A stretch of DNA of 16,410 nucleotides from an uncultured Porphyromonadaceae bacterium (GTDB lineage Bacteria; Bacteroidota; Bacteroidia; Bacteroidales; Muribaculaceae), in the NCBI GenBank assembly GCA_900550025.1, contig URQP01000060.1:1-16410 (forward strand). Reading direction: 5' to 3'. The number at the start of each line of letters is the position of its first letter. The stretch's first letter is position 1. Below, piece by piece: positions 7,381 through 16,045 of this stretch. Below the pieces are notes generated by a model, which worked only from the letters and a program-made list of their open reading frames with translations, was not told the origin of the DNA and made no database searches. Made by a program: the position numbers and the translations under genes.

Positions 7381-9510
7381 ATGACAAACAACAATATACA
7401 ACGACACTGGAAAGAATGGCATCCGGACGTAAAAATAGCCGACGGCTACGACAGCAACGACTATGACGAGGACGACGCTTTCCCGGAAGAGAAAGACCAA
7501 GGCAAGCAGCAAGGAAACGAACGTGGAGCCGCAACACAAACCGCGACTACATCCCACGGCGACACGCCGGTGCTCGACCGCTTCGGCAACGACATAACAA
7601 AAGCCGCCGAAGAAGGCCGTCTCGACCCGGTAGTAGGCAGGGAACGTGAAATAGAACGGCTGATACAGATTCTCAGCCGCCGCAAGAAGAACAATCCCGT
7701 GCTCATAGGCGAACCGGGAGTAGGCAAATCAGCAATAGTAGAAGGGCTGGCGTTGAGGATAAAAGAGCACAAAGTGTCTCGCCTGCTGTTCGACAAACGC
7801 ATTGTGTCGCTCGACATGGCGGCAATCGTGGCCGGGACGAAATTCCGCGGACAGTTTGAGGAACGCATAAAAGCCATAATCGAGGAAGTGAAAAAAAGTC
7901 CGGACGTGATACTGTTCATCGACGAAATTCACAACATTGTCGGGGCTGGAAGCGCATCCGGGACTATGGATGCAGCCAACCTGCTCAAACCGGCATTGGC
8001 GCGCGGAGAACTGCAATGCATCGGAGCAACCACACTCGACGAATACCGCAAGAATATCGAAAAGGACGGAGCGTTGGAACGCCGCTTCCAGAAAGTAATC
8101 GTGGAGCAGACTTCCGCTGAAGAGACATTGCAGATTCTTCACAACATAAAAAAGAATTATGAGGACCACCACAATGTCATTTACACCGACGGAGCGTTGG
8201 AAGCATGCGTAAAACTGACACAACGCTACGTGAGCGACCGGTTCTTCCCCGACAAGGCAATCGACGCGCTCGACGAGGCCGGGGCAAAAGTCCACGTGGC
8301 TAACGTCAATGCCCCCAAAGAAATCGAAGAGCTTGAAGACAAAATAGCGGAAACCACTGCAAAAAAGCAGGATGCAGCACGCAAACAGGACTTCGAGGCA
8401 GCCGCAAACTACCGCGACGAAGCCCACAAACTACAAACGGAGCTACAACAGAAAAAAGAACAGTGGGAAAAAGAACTTAGCAAGAACCGCGAAACTGTCG
8501 ATGCCGACAAAATAGCGGAAGTGGTGGCCATGATGACAGGCGTGCCGGTACAACGCATTGCGCAGTCGGAAGGCGCAAGACTGCTGAACATGAGAGACGA
8601 GCTAAAACAAAGCATCATAGGTCAGGACGAAGCCATCGACAAAATTGTAAAGGCGATACAACGCAACCGCGTAGGCCTGAAAGACCCGAACCGCCCCATC
8701 GGCACATTTATGTTCCTCGGCCCCACCGGTGTAGGAAAAACACATACGGCAAAAAAACTGGCGGAATTCCTGTTCGATTCGCGCGATGCGCTTATCCGTG
8801 TAGACATGAGCGAATATATGGAGAAATTCTCCGTATCGCGCCTCGTAGGAGCGCCTCCGGGATATGTCGGATATGAAGAAGGCGGACAATTGACAGAGAA
8901 AGTGCGCCGCCGCCCATACTCCGTCGTTCTTCTTGACGAAATTGAAAAAGCCCATCCCGACGTGTTCAATATGCTCTTGCAGGTAATGGACGAGGGAAGG
9001 CTTACCGACAGCCTGGGACGGCAAGTCGATTTCAAGAACACTATTATAATAATGACATCCAACATCGGCACACGCCAACTGAAAGATTTTGGCGGCGGTG
9101 TAGGCTTCAAGACCGTGCGCAACGAGCAGGAATATTCGCGCGGAGTGATACAAAAGGCATTGAACCGCACATTCGCCCCCGAATTCCTCAACCGTGTGGA
9201 CGACATAGTGATGTTCAACAGCCTCGACAAAGAAGACCTTTACAAAATCATCGACATAGAAATCGAAGGATTCCACAAACGTGCGGCAGAACTTGGCTAC
9301 CAACTGACCATAACTGACGCGGCCAAAGAATTCATTGTCGAGAAAGGCTTCGACAGCCAATACGGAGCACGTCCGCTGAAACGCGCAATCCAGAAGTACA
9401 TCGAAGACGAGTTGGCCGAAATGATTCTACGGGCGGAAGTAAATCAAGGTTCAAAACTCGTAATCGACTATAAAGAAGGCTGCGACAAATTGGAATGCGG
9501 CGTGAAATAG
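7381..9510 (+). CDS. clpC: AAA+ unfoldase ClpC, lacking the N-terminal Clp domain
   Basis: This 709-residue Hsp100 unfoldase feeds substrates to the ClpP peptidase using ATP. Ring 1 has Walker A GEPGVGKS (110-117), pore loop KFRG (154-157), Walker B with D181-E182, and arginine finger residues R234-R235. A short middle domain with a UVR-like motif (about 328-364) marks the ClpC type. Ring 2 has Walker A GPTGVGKT (447-454), pore loop GYVGY (494-498), Walker B D519-E520, and the sensor-2 segment GARPLKR. VGF at 574-576 fits the ClpP-docking loop, so partnership with ClpP is expected. Family members in Bacteroides are, as I recall, about 840 residues and begin with two Clp-N repeats. Here only 60 acidic, low-complexity residues precede TPVLDRFG, and the short space upstream holds the gyrA and clpC promoters, so the N-domain is absent rather than mis-started. 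It is transcribed divergently from gyrA. Confidence 0.95.
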   Translation: MTNNNIQRHWKEWHPDVKIADGYDSNDYDEDDAFPEEKDQGKQQGNERGAATQTATTSHGDTPVLDRFGNDITKAAEEGRLDPVVGREREIERLIQILSRRKKNNPVLIGEPGVGKSAIVEGLALRIKEHKVSRLLFDKRIVSLDMAAIVAGTKFRGQFEERIKAIIEEVKKSPDVILFIDEIHNIVGAGSASGTMDAANLLKPALARGELQCIGATTLDEYRKNIEKDGALERRFQKVIVEQTSAEETLQILHNIKKNYEDHHNVIYTDGALEACVKLTQRYVSDRFFPDKAIDALDEAGAKVHVANVNAPKEIEELEDKIAETTAKKQDAARKQDFEAAANYRDEAHKLQTELQQKKEQWEKELSKNRETVDADKIAEVVAMMTGVPVQRIAQSEGARLLNMRDELKQSIIGQDEAIDKIVKAIQRNRVGLKDPNRPIGTFMFLGPTGVGKTHTAKKLAEFLFDSRDALIRVDMSEYMEKFSVSRLVGAPPGYVGYEEGGQLTEKVRRRPYSVVLLDEIEKAHPDVFNMLLQVMDEGRLTDSLGRQVDFKNTIIIMTSNIGTRQLKDFGGGVGFKTVRNEQEYSRGVIQKALNRTFAPEFLNRVDDIVMFNSLDKEDLYKIIDIEIEGFHKRAAELGYQLTITDAAKEFIVEKGFDSQYGARPLKRAIQKYIEDELAEMILRAEVNQGSKLVIDYKEGCDKLECGVK

Positions 9511-9519
9511 AAACAGACT

Positions 9520-9540
9520 ACTGACAAAATATCCGTCAGT
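9520..9540 (+). other. Small hairpin after clpC
   Basis: ACTGAC and GTCAGT form a perfect 6-base-pair stem with a 9-base loop, 9 bases after the clpC stop. There is no T-run behind it. It may protect the mRNA end or add to the terminator just downstream. Confidence 0.35.
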
Positions 9541-9547
9541 TGCAGTT

Positions 9548-9583
9548 AAAATGTCATACCCGGAAGGATATGGCATTTTTTTT
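9548..9583 (+). terminator. Rho-independent terminator of clpC
   Basis: AAAATGTCATA (9548-9558) pairs with TATGGCATTTT (9569-9579), giving 11 pairs with one G-U. The loop is 10 bases, and 8 T residues run over 9576-9583. An apparent in-frame htpG start at 9551 lies inside this hairpin, which argues against it. Confidence 0.8.
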
Positions 9584-9622
9584 GCTTGGACATATTACAA
9601 AATCAAAAAAATAAGAATTACT

Positions 9623-11659
9623 ATGCAAAAAGGAAAAATTGGAGTGACCACGGAAAACATTTTCCCGGTCATAAAAAAATTCTTGTACAGCGACCACGAT
9701 ATTTTCTTGCGTGAGATGGTATCTAACGCAATCGATGCCACACAAAAGCTCAAGACCCTTGCGTCGTGCGGGGAATTCAAAGGTGAGCTCGGCGACTTGA
9801 AAGTAGAAGTAAAGCTCGACAAGGAGAACGGAACTCTTACAATCTCCGACCACGGAATCGGCATGACAACGGAAGACGTGGACAAATACATCAATCAAAT
9901 CGCTTTCTCCGGAGCGGAAGAATTCCTTGCCAAATACAAAGACAACGCAAACGCCATAATCGGGCATTTCGGATTGGGATTCTATTCGGCTTTCATGGTT
10001 TCGAAAAAAGTGGAAATATGCACGCTCTCATACAAAGAAGGTGCAAAAGCCATAAGCTGGAAATGCGACGGCTCTCCGGAATTCGAGCTTGAAGAGATTG
10101 AAAAATCCGGACGCGGCACGGACATCATACTTTACATCGACGACGAAAGCAAGGAATTCCTTGAAAAGGACAAGATAGAAGCACTTCTGAAAAAATATTG
10201 CAAATTCCTGCCAATCCCTATCGTTTTCGGCAAAAAGCAAGAATGGAAAGACGGCAAATGGGTGGATACCGACACCGACAATGTAATCAACGACACAAAA
10301 CCGGCATGGACACTGCAACCGTCGGATTTGAAGGACGAGGACTACCTGAAATTCTACCACGAGCTATATCCCGGCGACGAAGACCCGCTGTTTTGGATAC
10401 ACCTCAACGTGGATTATCCTTTCACGCTTACAGGAATACTCTATTTCCCGAAATTCAAAAGCAATCTCGACATACAGCAGAACAAGATACAGCTCTACTG
10501 CAACCAAGTGTTCGTGACGGATTCCGTGGAAGGCGTAGTGCCGGAATTCATGATGATTATGCGTGGCGTAATCGACTCTCCCGACATTCCGTTGAACGTG
10601 TCGCGCTCATATCTGCAAAGCGACTCCAACGTGAAGAAAATCTCTTCTTACATAACCAAGAAAGTAGCTTCGCAGCTTGAAACCATATTCAAGACACGCC
10701 GTCAGGAATTCGAGGAGAAATGGGACGACATCAAGATATTCATCGAGTACGGCATGCTCACAGACGAAAAATTCTGCGACGCGGCCATGAAATTCGCGCT
10801 GCTCGGCAATACGGAAGACAAGAAATTCACGCTCGACGAATACAAGAAGCTAATCGAAAGCAACCAGACAGACAAGGACGGCAACCTGATATACCTATAC
10901 ACTACCGACAAAACGGCACAATACAGCTACATAAAGACCGCGACCGACAAAGGCTATGACGTGTTGGTCATCAACGATCAGTTGGGAAGCCATTTCGTAG
11001 GATTGCTGGAGCAGAAGCTCGAAAAATCGAGATTTGTGCGTGTCGACAGCGACATTATCGACAACCTTATAGTAAAAGCCGACCGCAAGAGTGCGCAATT
11101 GTCGGATACGGAACGCACTGTAATGACCGAGTTGTTCAAATCCCAGATTCCTGCCGTCGAGAAGAGCGAATTTCTGATTTCGTTCGATGCCTTGGGAGAA
11201 AATTCACAGCCGGTGCAAATCACGCAGAACGAATATATGCGCCGTATGAAAGAGATGGCCGCAATGCAGCGTCAAATGAGTTTCTATAACGAACTGCCCG
11301 ACTCATATAATTTGATTCTCAATACCGAGCATCCTGTTGTGAAGAAAATCATGGCAGACACAAAGTCGGCTCTCGATGAAAAAGTAATGCCATTGGAGCA
11401 ATCCATTTCCGAACTCAACAAACGGATAAGCGAGCTGCGCGACAAAAAAGAAGCTTCCGACGACGAGAAGAAAGAACTCGAAGAAAAAGAGAAAGAAGCC
11501 GAGAATCTGCGCAACGACGAGAACAAGGCCATCGACTCGTATGCGGAGACCAATCCGCTCGTAAGGCAGATTATCGACATCGCTTTGCTCGGCAACAACC
11601 TGCTGAAAGGCAAAGCCCTCGACGAGTTCCTGAAACGTTCTGTTGAATTATTGAAATAA
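9623..11659 (+). CDS. htpG: Hsp90 chaperone HtpG
   Basis: This 678-residue cytoplasmic Hsp90 is a dimeric ATP-driven chaperone for late folding of client proteins. The N-terminal GHKL ATPase domain has E31 and N35 in DIFLREMVSNAIDA, the nucleotide motif DHGIGM (76-81), and the lid glycine motif GHFGLGFYSAF (114-124). The middle domain contains LNVSRSYLQ, whose arginine reaches the ATP gamma-phosphate. The C-terminal domain dimerises and carries a Lys/Glu-rich coiled insertion at about 594-635 (ISELNKRISELRDKK onward), longer than in E. coli HtpG and, as far as I recall, usual in Bacteroidota. The start was chosen at ATG 9623 because MQKGKIGVTTENIFP aligns with the family N-terminus. An earlier in-frame ATG at 9551 sits in the clpC terminator. 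The only possible -7 match upstream is a T-run ending in TTTG at 9584, so the promoter is unsure. Read-through from clpC may contribute. Confidence 0.96.
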   Translation: MQKGKIGVTTENIFPVIKKFLYSDHDIFLREMVSNAIDATQKLKTLASCGEFKGELGDLKVEVKLDKENGTLTISDHGIGMTTEDVDKYINQIAFSGAEEFLAKYKDNANAIIGHFGLGFYSAFMVSKKVEICTLSYKEGAKAISWKCDGSPEFELEEIEKSGRGTDIILYIDDESKEFLEKDKIEALLKKYCKFLPIPIVFGKKQEWKDGKWVDTDTDNVINDTKPAWTLQPSDLKDEDYLKFYHELYPGDEDPLFWIHLNVDYPFTLTGILYFPKFKSNLDIQQNKIQLYCNQVFVTDSVEGVVPEFMMIMRGVIDSPDIPLNVSRSYLQSDSNVKKISSYITKKVASQLETIFKTRRQEFEEKWDDIKIFIEYGMLTDEKFCDAAMKFALLGNTEDKKFTLDEYKKLIESNQTDKDGNLIYLYTTDKTAQYSYIKTATDKGYDVLVINDQLGSHFVGLLEQKLEKSRFVRVDSDIIDNLIVKADRKSAQLSDTERTVMTELFKSQIPAVEKSEFLISFDALGENSQPVQITQNEYMRRMKEMAAMQRQMSFYNELPDSYNLILNTEHPVVKKIMADTKSALDEKVMPLEQSISELNKRISELRDKKEASDDEKKELEEKEKEAENLRNDENKAIDSYAETNPLVRQIIDIALLGNNLLKGKALDEFLKRSVELLK

Positions 11660-11678
11660 TATGACACTAATGTTATGA

Positions 11679-11716
11679 AAAAATCCGTGTCCGCAAATGG
11701 ATACGGATTTTTTTTA
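11679..11716 (+). terminator. Rho-independent terminator of htpG
   Basis: AAAATCCGTGTCC pairs with GGATACGGATTTT (arms 11679-11692 and 11699-11712, one G-U pair) around a 6-base loop. The run of T continues to 11715. It begins about 20 bases after the htpG stop. Confidence 0.9.
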
Positions 11717-11731
11717 TTCCAGCGATTTTCG

Positions 11732-11739
11732 TATGTTTG
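11732..11739 (+). promoter_or_regulatory. -7 element of the alpha-amylase promoter
   Basis: TATGTTTG is an exact TAnnTTTG match, 19 bases before the ATG at 11759 and directly after the htpG terminator. This gives a very short leader. The -33 position falls in the terminator T-run and matches only partly. Confidence 0.5.
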
Positions 11740-11758
11740 TGCTTTCATTATATCAACT

Positions 11759-13504
11759 ATGAATGACAAGATTATAATCTATCAGATGCTGCCCCGCCTG
11801 TTCTCGAACACCAACAGCCACTGCGTGCCTAACGGCACTATCGAACAGAACGGATGCGGAAAGCTAAACGACATAACGGACACCGTGCTCAACTCTATTG
11901 CCGGCCTTGGAGCCACACACGTATGGTACACCGGAGTAATCGAGCATGCCACAAGAACAGACTATTCAAAATTCGGCATACGCCGCGATAACCCCCATAT
12001 TGTGAAAGGCAACGCCGGTTCGCCCTACGCCATAAAAGATTATTACGACATCGACCCTGACCTTGCCGTAAGCGTACCTGACCGGATGAAAGAGTTCGAG
12101 GCGCTTGTCGAACGCACCCATAAATGCGGGCTGAAAGTCATTATGGACTTTGTACCTAACCACGTCGCACGTCAGTATCATTCCGATGTGGCACCGGCAG
12201 GAGTGAAAGACTTCAGCGCGGACGACAATATGGACGTGTTTTTCAGCCCGGACAATAATTTCTATTACATACCACGCCAGAAATTCTCTCCGTCGTTCGA
12301 CCTCGGAAGCGGAGAGGACGCATATATCGAGTTTCCGGCAAAAGCGTCGGGCAACGATTGTTTCAACGCTTTCCCGAACCAGTACGACTGGTACGAGACA
12401 GTTAAATTGAATTATGGAATCGACTACGGAAACGGCTCCACCCATTTCGACCCGATACCCGACACTTGGAAAAAAATGCTCAACATACTACGGTTCTGGG
12501 CATCAAAAGGAATCGACGGATTCCGTTGCGACATGGCGCATATGGTGCCAGTCGAATTCTGGAAATGGGCAATCAGCGCAGTAAAAGAAAAATACCCTTC
12601 AATCATATTCATTGCAGAGCTTTACGATGTAGGCATCTACCGAGACTACATCTACCGCGCGGGATTCGACTACCTTTACGACAAGGTAAACCTCTATGAC
12701 ACACTCCGGGGCATAAGGTGCGGAAACATTTCGGCCGCACAACTGACAGGGTGCTGGCAGACCGTGGAGGGCATTGCCAACCACATGCTCAATTTCCTTG
12801 AAAATCACGACGAACAACGCTTCGCGTCGAAAGAATATGCCGGCGACGCAGGTCTTGTAATCCCGTCGTTAGTAGTCTGCTCCACAATCAACCGCGGGCC
12901 GGTCATGATTTACGCGGGACAGGAACTTGGCGAAAAAGCCGAAGATGCCGAAGGATTCAGCGGAAAGGACGGAAGAACCACGATATTCGACTATTGGAGC
13001 GTCCCGGCAATAAGGGAATGGTACGACAAAGGGAAATGCGACGGAGCCGGATTGGACGAAGCGAGCAAGACATTGCGCGAGAAATATAAATTGATACTGA
13101 ATATCTCACGCAAAGAAAAAGCAATCAGCGATGGCAATTTCTTCGACCTGATGTACGTGAATTATTCCAACCCTACCATCAATCCGCATAACGTTTTCAC
13201 ATACTTGCGCCAATACGGCAACGAGCTCGTCATCATAGCCGTCAATTTTGCATACAACCCTTTCGACTGTGCAATCAACATTCCACAACACGCATTCGAG
13301 ACTCTCGGGCTGATTGCAGGAAACTATATGGCCACAGAGCTGCTTACCGGGAAAAAGGCAAAAAAGACGCTTTCGCCGGATACGCCGTTTCTGACAGAAC
13401 TGCTGGCCAACAATGCCGTCATCTGGAAGCTGAAAATGGCAAAGAAATCCACCGACACTAAAAAACTCAAAACAAAGGGCAACCGTTTGGACAGAAATAT
13501 TTAA
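11759..13504 (+). CDS. Cytoplasmic GH13 alpha-amylase-family glycoside hydrolase
   Basis: This 581-residue enzyme is of the alpha-amylase clan and acts on alpha-glucosidic links by a retaining mechanism. Conserved regions appear in order: region I DFVPNH (130-135); region II GFRCDMAH with nucleophile D258; region III FIAELYD with acid/base E287; region IV FLENHDEQR with transition-state stabiliser D351. GATHVWYTG and GPVMIYAGQELG are further barrel landmarks. A beta-sandwich domain seems to follow from about 480. No signal peptide is present, so it should act inside the cell, on glycogen or imported maltodextrins; branching versus hydrolytic activity cannot be decided. The last 20 residues are strongly basic (KKSTDTKKLKTKGNR). 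ATG 11759 was chosen because MNDKIIIYQMLPRLF is a typical first barrel strand. The longer in-frame start at 11675 lies before the htpG terminator. prs follows after 28 bases with no terminator between. Confidence 0.88.
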   Translation: MNDKIIIYQMLPRLFSNTNSHCVPNGTIEQNGCGKLNDITDTVLNSIAGLGATHVWYTGVIEHATRTDYSKFGIRRDNPHIVKGNAGSPYAIKDYYDIDPDLAVSVPDRMKEFEALVERTHKCGLKVIMDFVPNHVARQYHSDVAPAGVKDFSADDNMDVFFSPDNNFYYIPRQKFSPSFDLGSGEDAYIEFPAKASGNDCFNAFPNQYDWYETVKLNYGIDYGNGSTHFDPIPDTWKKMLNILRFWASKGIDGFRCDMAHMVPVEFWKWAISAVKEKYPSIIFIAELYDVGIYRDYIYRAGFDYLYDKVNLYDTLRGIRCGNISAAQLTGCWQTVEGIANHMLNFLENHDEQRFASKEYAGDAGLVIPSLVVCSTINRGPVMIYAGQELGEKAEDAEGFSGKDGRTTIFDYWSVPAIREWYDKGKCDGAGLDEASKTLREKYKLILNISRKEKAISDGNFFDLMYVNYSNPTINPHNVFTYLRQYGNELVIIAVNFAYNPFDCAINIPQHAFETLGLIAGNYMATELLTGKKAKKTLSPDTPFLTELLANNAVIWKLKMAKKSTDTKKLKTKGNRLDRNI

Positions 13505-13509
13505 TTTTG
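13502..13509 (+). promoter_or_regulatory. -7 element of the prs promoter
   Basis: TAATTTTG is an exact TAnnTTTG match and overlaps the stop codon of the preceding amylase gene, 23 bases before the prs ATG. No TTTG is found at the -33 distance. Both this promoter and read-through from the amylase gene could supply prs. Confidence 0.45.
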
Positions 13510-13532
13510 CATAAATTTTTCAACTTAAAATT

Positions 13533-14477
13533 ATGAATAGCAATTTGCCTCCTTTCAAAATTTTCTCCGGAACGAAATCTCAGTATCTGGCAGAAGCAAT
13601 GTGCAAGGAACTTGGTATGGAACTCGGCAAGATGAACATCCAGCATTTTGCCGACGGCGAATTTGAAGTGTCGTTTGAAGAATCCATCCGCGGATGCGAA
13701 GTATTCCTTGTTCAATCCACATTCCCCAATACCGACAACCTTATGGAACTGTTGCTGATGATTGACGCGGCAAAACGCGCTTCAGCAAAATCGGTAATAG
13801 CGGTAATACCCTATTTCGGATGGGCACGTCAAGACCGCAAAGACAAGCCGCGCGTGTCGATTGCCGCCAAGCTTGTCGCCGACCTGCTCAGCACCGCCGG
13901 CATCGACCGCCTGATTACAATGGATTTGCACGCCGACCAAATACAAGGTTTTTTCAACGTGCCGGTCGACCATCTCTATGCCTCTTCCATTTTCATTCCG
14001 TACATAGAATCTTTGAAACTCGAGGATCTTGTGATAGCTTCTCCTGACGTAGGCGGAGCTAAACGCGCCAACAGCTATGCAAAATATCTCAACGTTCCTT
14101 TGGTGCTTTGCCATAAACAAAGGGCAAAAGCCAATGTTGTGGAAAATATGACTGTAATCGGCGAAGTAGAAGGCAAGGATGTCATTCTCGTCGACGATAT
14201 GGTTGACACCGCAGGAACCATAACAAAAGCTGCCGACCTGATGAAGGAAAAAGGAGCCCGGTCTGTAAGGGCATTGGCTTCACACGCCATCATGAGCGAC
14301 CCGGCCTCAGAGAGAGTAAACGCGAGCGCCTTGAAAGAAATCATATTCACGAACAGCATTCCTTTCGACAAGAATTGCGACAAAGCCACAATCCTCTCGA
14401 TTGCACCGCTTTTTGCCGACACAATCAGAAGAGTTCACGAATATGAATCCATCAGCTCACAATATCTGATAAAGTAA
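13533..14477 (+). CDS. prs: Ribose-phosphate pyrophosphokinase (PRPP synthase)
   Basis: This 314-residue class I enzyme transfers pyrophosphate from ATP to ribose 5-phosphate. The product PRPP is the precursor of purines, pyrimidines, NAD, histidine and tryptophan. The ATP-contact segment FGWARQDRKDKPRVSIAAK lies at 95-113. DLHADQIQGFF at 131-141 carries the metal/ATP residues D131 and H133. DVGGAKRA at 172-179 contacts ATP. The PRPP loop VDDMVDTAGT at 220-229 carries the two adjacent acidic residues that bind the ribose hydroxyls. Length and motif order are as usual for the family. The start MNSNLPPFKIFSGT fits family N-termini, and the ATG is 24 bases after a -7 element. It is followed by a GC-rich hairpin. 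PRPP and, at the right edge, chorismate synthase are both inputs for tryptophan, but the genes are in separate units. Confidence 0.97.
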   Translation: MNSNLPPFKIFSGTKSQYLAEAMCKELGMELGKMNIQHFADGEFEVSFEESIRGCEVFLVQSTFPNTDNLMELLLMIDAAKRASAKSVIAVIPYFGWARQDRKDKPRVSIAAKLVADLLSTAGIDRLITMDLHADQIQGFFNVPVDHLYASSIFIPYIESLKLEDLVIASPDVGGAKRANSYAKYLNVPLVLCHKQRAKANVVENMTVIGEVEGKDVILVDDMVDTAGTITKAADLMKEKGARSVRALASHAIMSDPASERVNASALKEIIFTNSIPFDKNCDKATILSIAPLFADTIRRVHEYESISSQYLIK

Positions 14478-14498
14478 GTTTCCATATAAAAGCAATCG

Positions 14499-14531
14499 GC
14501 GGTGGCAGACTTTAATTCGGTTTGCCACCGC
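14499..14531 (+). terminator. Hairpin terminator of prs
   Basis: GCGGTGGCA (14499-14507) and TGCCACCGC (14523-14531) form a perfect 9-base-pair GC-rich stem with a 15-base loop, 22 bases after the prs stop. The T-tract behind it is broken (TCTGTTTATTACAACTTTT), so termination may be incomplete. Confidence 0.65.
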
Positions 14532-14553
14532 TCTGTTTATTACAACTTTTCAT

Positions 14554-14571
14554 TATCTTTGTAATTACAAA
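14554..14571 (+). promoter_or_regulatory. -7 element of the dehydrogenase-ybaK-aroC operon, overlapped by a palindrome
   Basis: TATCTTTG (14554-14561) is an exact TAnnTTTG match, 20 bases before the dehydrogenase ATG. TCTG at 14532-14535 is a near -33 element. A perfect 14-base palindrome, TTTGTAATTACAAA (14558-14571), covers the end of the -7 element and the expected start site, which would suit an operator. Confidence 0.6.
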
Positions 14572-14581
14572 ACTTACAGCT

Positions 14582-15538
14582 ATGAACATTTGCATACTCG
14601 ACGGATATACACTGAATCCCGGCGACCTTAGCTGGGACGCGATAATGTCATTAGGCAACTGCACAATCTACGACCGCACAACGCCCGAAGAAATAGCGGC
14701 AAGGGCAGCCGACGCAGAAATAGTGCTGACTAACAAGGTAGTGCTCGATGCAAAACAAATAGAGCAATTACCGAAATTGAAATACATCGGAGTGCTTGCA
14801 ACCGGCTATAATGTAGTTGACCTCGAAGCGGCACGCAAACGTGGAATCGCGGTGACCAACATACCGGCTTACAGCACTATGTCAGTTGCTCAAATGGTTT
14901 TCGCCCACCTGCTTAACATAACCCACCACGTCGCCCATTATGCAGAAGAAGTCGGAAAAGGAGTATGGGAAAACTGCTCGGATTTCTGTTTCTATGACAC
15001 TCCGCTCATCGAACTTGCCGGAAAGACAATGGGCATTGTAGGATTAGGAAACACCGGTATGGCAACAGCAAAAATAGCATTGGCATTCGGTATGAAAGTA
15101 ATAGCAAAGACATCCAAAAGCGCAGCGCAATTGCCGGAAGGAATAACGCCGGACTCACTCGACACTTTGCTTGCAGAATCCGATGCCATAAGTCTAAACT
15201 GCCCGCTTACGGAATCCACAAAAGGAATCATCAACAAGCAGACAATCGGGAAAATGAAACCGTCGGCAATCCTGATTAATACCGGCCGCGGACCGCTCGT
15301 CAATGAAAACGACCTTGCCGAAGCGCTCGACAGCGGAAGAATCGCCGCATTCTGCGCCGACGTGCTCTCCACGGAACCGCCGTCACCGGAGAATCCGTTG
15401 CTCAAGGCACGCAACTGCTACCTCACGCCGCACATTGCATGGGCAACATTGGAAGCCCGCCAACGGCTGATGAAAATAGCTGCCGACAACATCAGAGAAT
15501 TTATTGAGGGCAAACCTTTGACTAACAAGATTGTATAA
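14582..15538 (+). CDS. D-2-hydroxyacid dehydrogenase, glycerate dehydrogenase-like
   Basis: This 318-residue NAD(P)-dependent dehydrogenase belongs to the D-isomer-specific 2-hydroxyacid family, which interconverts 2-oxo acids and D-2-hydroxy acids. The nucleotide motif is GLGNTG (154-159). The catalytic set is R236 in INTGRGPLV, E265 in STEPPSPENP, and H284 in LTPHIAWAT. The TPHIAWAT context and total length fit glycerate/hydroxypyruvate reductases, but D-lactate or other substrates are not excluded. At the end of strand beta-2 (MKVIAKTSKS, 171-180) the acidic residue that usually holds the NAD ribose is absent and Lys/Thr/Ser are present, so NADP use is possible. ATG 14582 was chosen because MNICILDGYTLNPGDLSW matches family N-termini; an in-frame ATG at 14522 lies inside the prs hairpin. 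It is the first gene of an operon; ybaK begins 2 bases after the stop. Confidence 0.9.
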   Translation: MNICILDGYTLNPGDLSWDAIMSLGNCTIYDRTTPEEIAARAADAEIVLTNKVVLDAKQIEQLPKLKYIGVLATGYNVVDLEAARKRGIAVTNIPAYSTMSVAQMVFAHLLNITHHVAHYAEEVGKGVWENCSDFCFYDTPLIELAGKTMGIVGLGNTGMATAKIALAFGMKVIAKTSKSAAQLPEGITPDSLDTLLAESDAISLNCPLTESTKGIINKQTIGKMKPSAILINTGRGPLVNENDLAEALDSGRIAAFCADVLSTEPPSPENPLLKARNCYLTPHIAWATLEARQRLMKIAADNIREFIEGKPLTNKIV

Positions 15539-15540
15539 CT

Positions 15541-16035
15541 ATGTCAGGAGGAATAAACAAGACAAACGCCGCGCGGCTTCTCGACAAAGCAAAAATAAAA
15601 TACGAGCTTGTGCCATACGAAGTTGACGAAAACGACCTTGCGGCAAAACATATAGCCGACCAATTGGGAGAAGACCTGCATCAGGTGTTCAAAACGCTCG
15701 TGCTGCACGGCGACAAGACAAAATACATCGTTTGTGTAATCCCCGGATGCCACGAGGTGGACTTGAAAAAAGCGGCTAAAGCATCAGGCAACAAAAAAGT
15801 GGAAATGCTGCCTATGAAGGAATTGCTGCCTACTACCGGCTACATACGTGGTGGATGCTCCCCGATAGGAATGAAAAAGGCGTTCCCGACATATTTCCAT
15901 TCCTCATGCTACGACTTCGACTACATATATGTCAGCGCAGGTGTCCGTGGGCTGCAATTGAAAATCAACCCTAAAGATTTGGTGGAATTCGTGCATGCCA
16001 CAGTTGCCGACATTGCCACAGAAGAAGAAATATAA
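15541..16035 (+). CDS. ybaK: Cys-tRNA(Pro) deacylase, YbaK family
   Basis: This 164-residue protein has the single-domain YbaK/ProX fold. Such enzymes hydrolyse Cys-tRNA(Pro), removing an error made by prolyl-tRNA synthetase. The essential lysine is K51 in HQVFKTLV, and the family loop GGCSPIG is at 104-110 (usual form GGxSPxG). [18 protein letters not shown] near 130-147 matches the C-terminal strand-helix that closes the pocket. It lies 2 bases after the dehydrogenase stop and 10 bases before aroC, so it is the middle gene of an operon. No functional link with its neighbours is evident, and the grouping may be simple gene packing. Length and motifs look complete. Confidence 0.92.
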   Translation: MSGGINKTNAARLLDKAKIKYELVPYEVDENDLAAKHIADQLGEDLHQVFKTLVLHGDKTKYIVCVIPGCHEVDLKKAAKASGNKKVEMLPMKELLPTTGYIRGGCSPIGMKKAFPTYFHSSCYDFDYIYVSAGVRGLQLKINPKDLVEFVHATVADIATEEEI

Positions 16036-16045
16036 TCGCCACGAT

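Noticed and set aside
8602..9360. A 252-codon antisense frame in clpC, with similar frames at 7729-8427 and 686-1174
   Set aside because: They lie wholly inside well-supported genes on the other strand, with no promoter, no start context and implausible Cys/Phe/Val-rich translations.
9551..9622. N-terminal extension of htpG from an upstream ATG
   Set aside because: The added 24 residues are encoded by the clpC terminator hairpin and do not match the Hsp90 N-terminus.
11675..11758. N-terminal extension of the amylase that looks like a signal peptide (MKKSVSANGYGFFLFQ)
   Set aside because: It is encoded by the htpG terminator and the region around the amylase -7 element. Transcripts from that promoter would not contain it, so I do not infer export.
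14522..14581. Hydrophobic N-terminal extension of the dehydrogenase
   Set aside because: It is encoded by the prs hairpin and the operon's own -7 element, and the family N-terminus starts at 14582.
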